Positions 6,831 through 10,555 of a DNA stretch of 10,555 bases are shown in pieces. Origin of the DNA: Chloroflexota bacterium. Its GTDB lineage: Bacteria; Chloroflexota; Dehalococcoidia; UBA6926; JACQUM01. Positions within the stretch are counted from its first letter, which is position 1; each line of letters starts with the position of its first letter. The position numbers and the translations under genes were made by a program. The stretch is from positions 1 through 10,555 of the forward strand of contig JACQUM010000083.1 of assembly GCA_016210295.1 (NCBI GenBank), given 5' to 3'. A model generated the notes under the pieces. That model ran no database searches, was not told the DNA's origin, and worked only from the letters and a program-made list of their open reading frames with translations.

Positions 6831-8303
6831 ATGGTATCGATGATCGACCTTGATCTCATCAACCCCAACCTGCTCCACCTGGCGCCGGAGCTGTCCCTCT
6901 TTATTGCAGCTTTCGCCGTCATCGTGCTAGACCTCGTGGCCAGGGACAAGAGGCTGTTGGCATGGGTCAGCGGAGCGGGGTTAGCTATCGCAGCGACGTT
7001 AGCTCTGGGGCTTTGGGGGGAGAGGGCGACCAGCTTCGCCGACGCCCTCATCGTCGACGAGTTATCCGTTTTCTTCAAGCTGCTCTTTTTAGGCATCACA
7101 TTCCTCGTCGTGTTGGCATCGCAGGACTACGTTCGAAAGTTCGAGCGGTTCCAGGGCGAGTACTATGGCTTGATCCTCTTCGCCTGCGTCGGGATGATGC
7201 TGGTCGCCTCGGTGGGCGAGCTTGTCTCGCTCTACATCGCCCTGGAGCTCCAGGCCTTCTCCCTTATCGCCCTGGCCGGCTTCCTCAAGGACGCCAGATC
7301 GGCGGAGTCCAGCGTCAAGTTCCTGCTTCTCAGCGCCATCAGCACCGCTGTGATGCTCTATGGGATGGCCCTCTTGCTGGGGGCCACGGGCTCGACCTAC
7401 CTCACCGACATCGCGGGCCGGACTCGCGAGGCCTTCGCCGCTGGCCGCCTTGCGGACAACGCACCGCTCCTGCTGGCCCTCGTCTTCCTCCTCGTGGGCT
7501 TCGGTTTCAAGATCGCCACCATCCCCTTCCAGATGTGGGTGCCCGACGTGTACGAGGGCGCTCCGACGCCGATCACCGCGTACCTCTCCGTCGCCTCCAA
7601 GGCGGCGGGCTTCGCCGTTCTCCTCCGCGTCTTCTATGCGGTCTTTGGCGAGGATACCGTTGCGACAGACTGGCGAATGCTGGTCGCCGTGCTGGCCATC
7701 GTCTCCATGACCGTGGGAAACGTGGCTGCCATCGCCCAGCAGAACATCAAGCGGATGCTGGCCTATAGCACCATCGCCCACGCCGGCTACATCATGGTCG
7801 GCCTGGCGACCCTCACCCAGTTGGGGCAGGGCAGCGTCCTCTTCTATCTGGTGGCCTACAGCTTCACCAACCTCGGTGCCTTCTTCGCCATCATCGCCAT
7901 CGCCAACCGGACGGGAAGCGACGAGATCGACGACTTCGCTGGGATGGGGCGGCAGGCGCCCTTCCTCGCTTTTGTCCTGGGCGTCTCACTGGTCTCGCTC
8001 ATCGGGCTTCCTCCGACGGCGGGCTTCATGGGCAAGCTCTACGTCTTCAACGCCGCTGTGCAGGACGGCCTGTGGTGGCTGGTGCTGGCGGGCGTGCTCA
8101 ACAGCGTGCTCTCCGCTTACTACTACCTGCGCCCCATCCGCGTCATGTACCTGGGAGAGCCGAAGGCTGCGACGTCCTCTTTGCCGTCCCTCCCCATGCG
8201 CGCCGCCCTGGCCATCAGCCTGGGAGGTGTCATCCTCCTGGGGATCTTGCCGGGAGGCCTCATCGATCTAGCCGCGAGCGCCGTCCGCATCCTCACCGCC
8301 TAG
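6831..8303 (+). CDS. nuoN: NADH-quinone oxidoreductase subunit N (proton-pumping antiporter-like)
   Basis: NuoN (ND2 homologue) is the antiporter-like pump closest to NuoK and NuoJ. The 490-residue product has the usual bacterial length. Key blocks are LYIALELQAFSLIALAGF with Glu139, GFGFKIATIPFQMWVPDVY with Lys227, YLSVASKAAGFAVL with Lys257, and NIKRMLAYSTIAHAGY. The first ATG (6831) abuts the nuoM stop; a second in-frame ATG at 6840 would shorten the protein by three residues and cannot be excluded, since the upstream GGGG is a weak ribosome site for either. It is the last nuo gene here. I see no hairpin terminator after the stop, so transcription may run on into the NAD kinase group. Confidence 0.96.
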   Translation: MVSMIDLDLINPNLLHLAPELSLFIAAFAVIVLDLVARDKRLLAWVSGAGLAIAATLALGLWGERATSFADALIVDELSVFFKLLFLGITFLVVLASQDYVRKFERFQGEYYGLILFACVGMMLVASVGELVSLYIALELQAFSLIALAGFLKDARSAESSVKFLLLSAISTAVMLYGMALLLGATGSTYLTDIAGRTREAFAAGRLADNAPLLLALVFLLVGFGFKIATIPFQMWVPDVYEGAPTPITAYLSVASKAAGFAVLLRVFYAVFGEDTVATDWRMLVAVLAIVSMTVGNVAAIAQQNIKRMLAYSTIAHAGYIMVGLATLTQLGQGSVLFYLVAYSFTNLGAFFAIIAIANRTGSDEIDDFAGMGRQAPFLAFVLGVSLVSLIGLPPTAGFMGKLYVFNAAVQDGLWWLVLAGVLNSVLSAYYYLRPIRVMYLGEPKAATSSLPSLPMRAALAISLGGVILLGILPGGLIDLAASAVRILTA

Positions 8304-8309
8304 GCTTCC

Positions 8310-8338
8310 TTGACACCCTTCTGACGCGGCGTTAAACT
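8310..8338 (+). promoter_or_regulatory. Putative sigma70-type promoter of the NAD kinase operon
   Basis: A perfect TTGACA -35 box at 8310-8315 is followed after 17 bases by TAAACT at 8333-8338, which matches TATAAT at four of six positions. The spacing is optimal. It starts seven bases after the nuoN stop, and the sequence after the -10 is A/T-rich for this window. Transcription would begin near 8345, leaving a leader of about 30 bases before the GTG start of the NAD kinase. I infer that the downstream group is expressed independently of, or in addition to, nuo read-through. Confidence 0.65.
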
Positions 8339-8375
8339 GCTACACTATTCATAGAACAGCCGTCGCGGTGCCTGC

Positions 8376-9254
8376 GTGAAACGCATCGGTATCCTCTATC
8401 AGTCCCATCTGCCCCAGGCGACTCAGCTCTCCGAAGAGTTGGAACGAGCAGGGCAGAAGGCGGGCGCGCACGTCTGGCGGCAGTCTTCCTGGGACAGCGG
8501 GCTCGATAAACAGGACATGTCCTCTACGGAGCTCATCGTGAGCGTGGGTGGGGACGGAACGCTCCTTCGCGTCGCCCGCGTCGCTTCTCGGTGGGGCGTC
8601 CTCATCCTCGGCGTCAACGTGGGGCGCATGGGTTTCCTCACCGAGCTCGAAGGGGCGGAGGCCGTTGACCGTCTCCCGGAGGTCCTCCGAGGCGCGGGGT
8701 GGGTCGAGGAGAGGACCATGCTCTTCGTCGAGAAGGGGAGCTATCGTGGTTACGCGCTGAACGAGGTGGTCGTGGGCCGCAACGGCCCGGTACGTGTCGT
8801 CCAGGTCGCGGTAGACGTGGACGACCAGGACCTCGGGGCCTACAGGGGGGACGGCGTCCTTATCGCCACGGCGACGGGCAGCACAGGGTACTCTCTGGCG
8901 GCTGGGGGGCCGATCCTTCCTCCCACCTCTCCCTACCTCATTCTCAAGCCTATTGCCGCTTACCCTACCCCTCATCCGGCGATCCTCTTGGACCCGGCGG
9001 CGGTAGTCCGCCTCCGCGTTCGGACGGACCACGGAGCAGTCCTGAGCCTGGACGGCCAGGAAGATACCCCTGTCGGTGATGGCGAAGAGGTGATCGCCCG
9101 GAGCAGTCCCCACCGCGCCCGGATCGTCCGTCTCCGGCCTCGGGACTACTTCTACCCTAAGCTGGGCGAGCTGTTCAACGGCACCCGCAGGCATCCCGAC
9201 CTGCGGCCTTCTGTCTCGGAAACGACGGCAACCGCCGTGGGAGGCCCGCTATGA
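8376..9254 (+). CDS. nadK: NAD kinase (NAD+ to NADP+)
   Basis: ATP-NAD kinase phosphorylates NAD+ on the adenosine 2'-OH to make NADP+ in the cytoplasm; also named ppnK. The 292-residue product has the typical length. The N-terminus MKRIGILYQ fits the Rossmann-like first strand. The catalytic GGDGT motif is at residues 58-62, followed by GVNVGRMGFLTEL. The NAD-binding NE pair is at 129-130, the glycine-rich DGVLIATATGSTGYSLAAGG block at 159-178, and SLDGQ at about 224-228. The block after GGPI reads PIAAYPTPHPAILLDPAAV and is less canonical than the usual PH.L..RP form. The start is GTG 8376; an in-frame stop at 8352 rules out a longer form, and no clear Shine-Dalgarno precedes it. The last four bases overlap the next gene (ATGA). 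Confidence 0.94.
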   Translation: MKRIGILYQSHLPQATQLSEELERAGQKAGAHVWRQSSWDSGLDKQDMSSTELIVSVGGDGTLLRVARVASRWGVLILGVNVGRMGFLTELEGAEAVDRLPEVLRGAGWVEERTMLFVEKGSYRGYALNEVVVGRNGPVRVVQVAVDVDDQDLGAYRGDGVLIATATGSTGYSLAAGGPILPPTSPYLILKPIAAYPTPHPAILLDPAAVVRLRVRTDHGAVLSLDGQEDTPVGDGEEVIARSSPHRARIVRLRPRDYFYPKLGELFNGTRRHPDLRPSVSETTATAVGGPL

Positions 9255-9790
9255 GCGACGCACAGATAGCCCAGAAGTTAGCGGAGCTGGCGACGAAGGA
9301 CCGGCGCCTGGAGCGGGCGCGCATCGCCGATGTCCCGCAGCTTCATACCCTGATCAACTACTTCGCCGACCAGGGCGATCTCCTCCATCGCTCCATGTCG
9401 GAGCTGTACGAAAACGTCCGCGACTTCATCGTCGTGAAGGAAGGGGAGAAGGTCGTCGCGTGCGCCTCCCTTCACGTCAACTGGGAAGACGTGGCCGAGA
9501 TCAAGTCGGTGGCCGTCAGCACCCCGCTCCAGGGCCAGGGGATCGGCGCCCTGCTCATCGAGCAGAGCATCGAAGATGCCGTCGATCTGGGGTTGAAGAG
9601 AGTCTTTGTCCTCACTCACAAGCCTGGCTTCTACGAAAGGCTCGGCTTCCAACGAGCCGATGTCCTGAGCTTCCCCCGCAAGGTCTGGTCGGAGTGCATC
9701 CGTTGCCCCAAGTTCCCCTCCTGTAACGAGATCGCCATGGACCGGCCCGTGGACCTGGAGCTGTCGGAGCCCCTGCCCAGCCAGGAGTGA
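9251..9790 (+). CDS. GNAT-family N-acetyltransferase, ArgA-like (PRK07757 type)
   Basis: This 179-residue protein is a single-domain GNAT acetyltransferase that transfers acetyl from acetyl-CoA to an amine. The acetyl-CoA pyrophosphate loop is QGQGIG at residues 94-99, preceded by the strand AEIKSVAVS. The blocks SMSELYENVRDF, VNWEDVAEIKS and KPGFYERLGF match a group of short GNATs often annotated as amino-acid N-acetyltransferase or N-acetylglutamate synthase (first step of arginine synthesis). The substrate is inferred only. Near the C-terminus Cys149, Cys152 and Cys158 (CIRCPKFPSCNE) form a CxxC-x5-C cluster that I recall as a trait of this subgroup. The 22 residues before the domain are a short charged extension. 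The start ATG 9251 overlaps the NAD kinase stop (ATGA) and has GGGAGG at 9239-9244. Confidence 0.88.
   Translation: MSDAQIAQKLAELATKDRRLERARIADVPQLHTLINYFADQGDLLHRSMSELYENVRDFIVVKEGEKVVACASLHVNWEDVAEIKSVAVSTPLQGQGIGALLIEQSIEDAVDLGLKRVFVLTHKPGFYERLGFQRADVLSFPRKVWSECIRCPKFPSCNEIAMDRPVDLELSEPLPSQE
9783..9787 (+). promoter_or_regulatory. Shine-Dalgarno site that decides the NUDIX start
   Basis: AGGAG lies at the end of the acetyltransferase gene. It is five bases before GTG 9793, a good spacing, but touches GTG 9787, which is the other possible start. This favours 9793 as the real start. Confidence 0.6.
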
Positions 9791-9792
9791 CG

Positions 9793-10311
9793 GTGGAGCG
9801 GGCCCTCTCGAGCCGCCGTATCTTCCAGGGCCGCGTCGTCGGCCTGCGGGTGGACGAGGTGGAGTTTCCCAACGGCGGCAGGGGGGCCCGCGAGGTCGTC
9901 GAGCACGGCGAGGCGGTTGTCATCGTTCCTTTGGACGGGCAGGGGAACGTGCTCCTCGTCCGCCAGTTCCGGTACGCCCTTGGCCGCGACCTCCTGGAGC
10001 TTCCGGCGGGCGGCATCGATCCCGGCGAGAAGCCCGAGGAGGCCGCCCTGCGGGAGATGCGCGAGGAGACGGGCTACGAGGTGGGGGCGCTCAAGAGGAT
10101 CGGGGGTTTCTATAGCGCGCCGGGCTTCTGCACGGAGTTCCTTCACCTCTTCCTCGCCCGGGACCTTCGCCCCGGAGTTGCCCGACCAGAGGAGGACGAG
10201 GAGATCTCTCTCGTCCCCGTGCCTTTGTCCTCCGTCCCCGACCTGGTCCGTCGCGGCGAGGTCAGGGACGCGAAGAGCATCGCGGGGCTGCTCCAGGCCC
10301 TCTACTTGTAG
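9793..10311 (+). CDS. NUDIX hydrolase, ADP-ribose pyrophosphatase type
   Basis: NUDIX enzymes cleave nucleoside diphosphates linked to another group; this one fits the ADP-ribose pyrophosphatase (NudF/YqkG-like) branch, which turns ADP-ribose into AMP and ribose 5-phosphate. Counting from GTG 9793 the protein has 172 residues. A complete Nudix box, Gx5Ex7REUxEExGU, sits at residues 73-95 (GGIDPGE, then REMREETGY), so the metal-binding glutamates are present. The N-terminal half has the swapped-dimer strands seen in this branch (GRVVGLRVDEVEFPNGG, EHGEAVVIVPL). The segment FYSAPGFCTEFLHLF after the box matches the substrate loop of ADP-ribose enzymes. GTG 9787 would add two residues and overlap the previous stop (GTGA); ribosome-site spacing favours 9793. 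Exact substrate is inferred. It is the last gene of the three-gene set. Confidence 0.9.
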   Translation: MERALSSRRIFQGRVVGLRVDEVEFPNGGRGAREVVEHGEAVVIVPLDGQGNVLLVRQFRYALGRDLLELPAGGIDPGEKPEEAALREMREETGYEVGALKRIGGFYSAPGFCTEFLHLFLARDLRPGVARPEEDEEISLVPVPLSSVPDLVRRGEVRDAKSIAGLLQALYL

Positions 10312-10343
10312 CCCCACGACTTTCGCCAGCACGAAGTCCCTGG

Positions 10344-10372
10344 GCTCGCTCTTCGACAAGCTCAGAGCGAGC
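10344..10372. repeat. Inverted repeat hairpin with TTCGACAAGCTC loop, likely dispersed intergenic repeat
   Basis: GCTCGCTCT (10344-10352) and AGAGCGAGC (10364-10372) form a perfect nine-pair stem around an 11-base loop. The loop and inner flanks read CTTCGACAAGCTCAG, a core I recall from many bacterial intergenic repeats; copy number cannot be tested in this window, which holds one copy. Directly after it GCGGG (10371-10375) can pair with CCCGC (10380-10384), which can instead pair with GCGGG at 10391-10395, so two alternative five-pair hairpins follow. No T-run follows, so a classic terminator is unlikely. Confidence 0.6.
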
Positions 10373-10427
10373 GGGTGTTCCCGCGCCTTAGCGGGCTGAC
10401 GAAAAACCCCTTTCGACCATCCCCCTG

Positions 10428-10451
10428 CCCCCTTCCTAGCCAGGAAGGGGG
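10428..10451. repeat. Perfect 10-bp inverted repeat
   Basis: CCCCCTTCCT and AGGAAGGGGG form a perfect ten-pair stem with a four-base AGCC loop. It is not followed by a T-run on the + strand; on the - strand the nearest run of five T is about 20 bases past the stem, too far for an ordinary intrinsic terminator. It is the first of three closely spaced G/C-rich hairpins in the 3' non-coding stretch. Confidence 0.6.
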
Positions 10452-10462
10452 TGGAGATTGTA

Positions 10463-10481
10463 TCTGGGGGGCACCCCCAGA
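10463..10481. repeat. G/C-rich 8-bp inverted repeat with triloop
   Basis: TCTGGGGG (10463-10470) and CCCCCAGA (10474-10481) form a perfect eight-pair stem with loop GCA. It is separated by 11 bases from the hairpin on either side. It is probably part of the same composite intergenic repeat. Confidence 0.55.
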
Positions 10482-10491
10482 CCCCCGCCAA

Positions 10492-10522
10492 AGGGGCTTC
10501 GCCCCTCTGCACTCCTCTTTTT
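10492..10522 (+). terminator. Possible weak rho-independent terminator of the NAD kinase operon
   Basis: AGGGGC (10492-10497) and GCCCCT (10501-10506) form a six-pair stem with loop TTC. A pyrimidine-rich stretch follows, and five T occur at 10518-10522, 11 bases after the stem. The gap is longer than in standard terminators, so this may instead be only the last hairpin of the repeat cluster. Confidence 0.3.
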
Positions 10523-10555
10523 CATCACCTTGCTAAAGCCTTCGCTCCCCATCAC

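Larger units (their letters stand above)
10312..10555. other. Non-coding 3' stretch with clustered hairpins
   Basis: After the NUDIX stop there are 244 bases with no convincing gene on either strand. Four or more inverted repeats occupy 10344-10506. The last 30 or so bases are less G/C-rich and show no recognisable start of a new gene before the window ends. Confidence 0.7.

Noticed and set aside
8276..8309. Terminator after nuoN
   Set aside because: No stable stem followed by T residues could be found between the nuoN stop and the promoter.
8341..8346. TACACT as the -10 box
   Set aside because: Its distance from TTGACA is 25 bases and from CTGACG only 14, both poor; TAAACT at 17 bases is better.
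9697..9726. Cys cluster (CxxC-x5-C) in the acetyltransferase as a novel metal site
   Set aside because: From memory, short ArgA-like GNATs share a KVW..C..C.KFP.C.E.AM ending, so it looks like a family trait rather than something new here.
9631..10512. Reading frame of 293 codons on the - strand across the NUDIX gene and the hairpin region
   Set aside because: It runs through a secure NUDIX gene and through the hairpin repeats, with no recognisable domain, so it is a shadow frame.

Overview
This is GC-rich bacterial DNA, coding almost wall to wall, with every supported gene on the + strand. It holds the 3' two thirds of a respiratory complex I (nuo) operon, followed by a three-gene set: NAD kinase, an ArgA-like GNAT acetyltransferase and a NUDIX hydrolase. 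The gene order nuoD-H-I-J-K-[small gene]-L-M-N has no nuoE, F or G between D and H. With the style of the NuoI, NAD kinase and GNAT sequences, this suggests a Chloroflexota bacterium, perhaps Dehalococcoidia or a relative. That placement is inference from remembered family resemblance, not from a search.

Region 1 (1-8303): nuoD (5' end cut off by the window), nuoH, nuoI, nuoJ, nuoK, an unexplained 64-codon gene, nuoL, nuoM and nuoN. Gaps run from -13 to +12 bases, and several start codons touch or overlap the previous stop, so this is one translationally coupled transcript. It encodes the quinone-site subunits (D, H), the ferredoxin-like Fe-S subunit (I) and the proton-pumping membrane arm (J, K, L, M, N). 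No NADH-oxidising module is present here. The promoter and nuoA-C must lie upstream of the window.

Region 2 (8304-8375): a 72-base spacer with a strong-looking sigma70-type promoter (TTGACA, 17 bases, TAAACT) that begins seven bases after the nuoN stop. Region 3 (8376-10311): NAD kinase, GNAT acetyltransferase and NUDIX hydrolase, coupled through a 4-base ATGA overlap and a stop/start junction. The first and third genes both act on NAD-derived nucleotides, so the block reads as a small NAD(P) and metabolite-acetylation operon beside the respiratory genes.

Region 4 (10312-10555): non-coding, packed with at least four inverted repeats. One is a hairpin containing TTCGACAAGCTCAG. Three are very G/C-rich hairpins, the last followed by a short T-run. 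They look like dispersed intergenic repeats and/or the operon's 3' end. The most interesting item in the window is the small soluble gene at 3242-3436, seamlessly inserted between nuoK and nuoL. I see no mobile element, CRISPR array, defence system or RNA gene.
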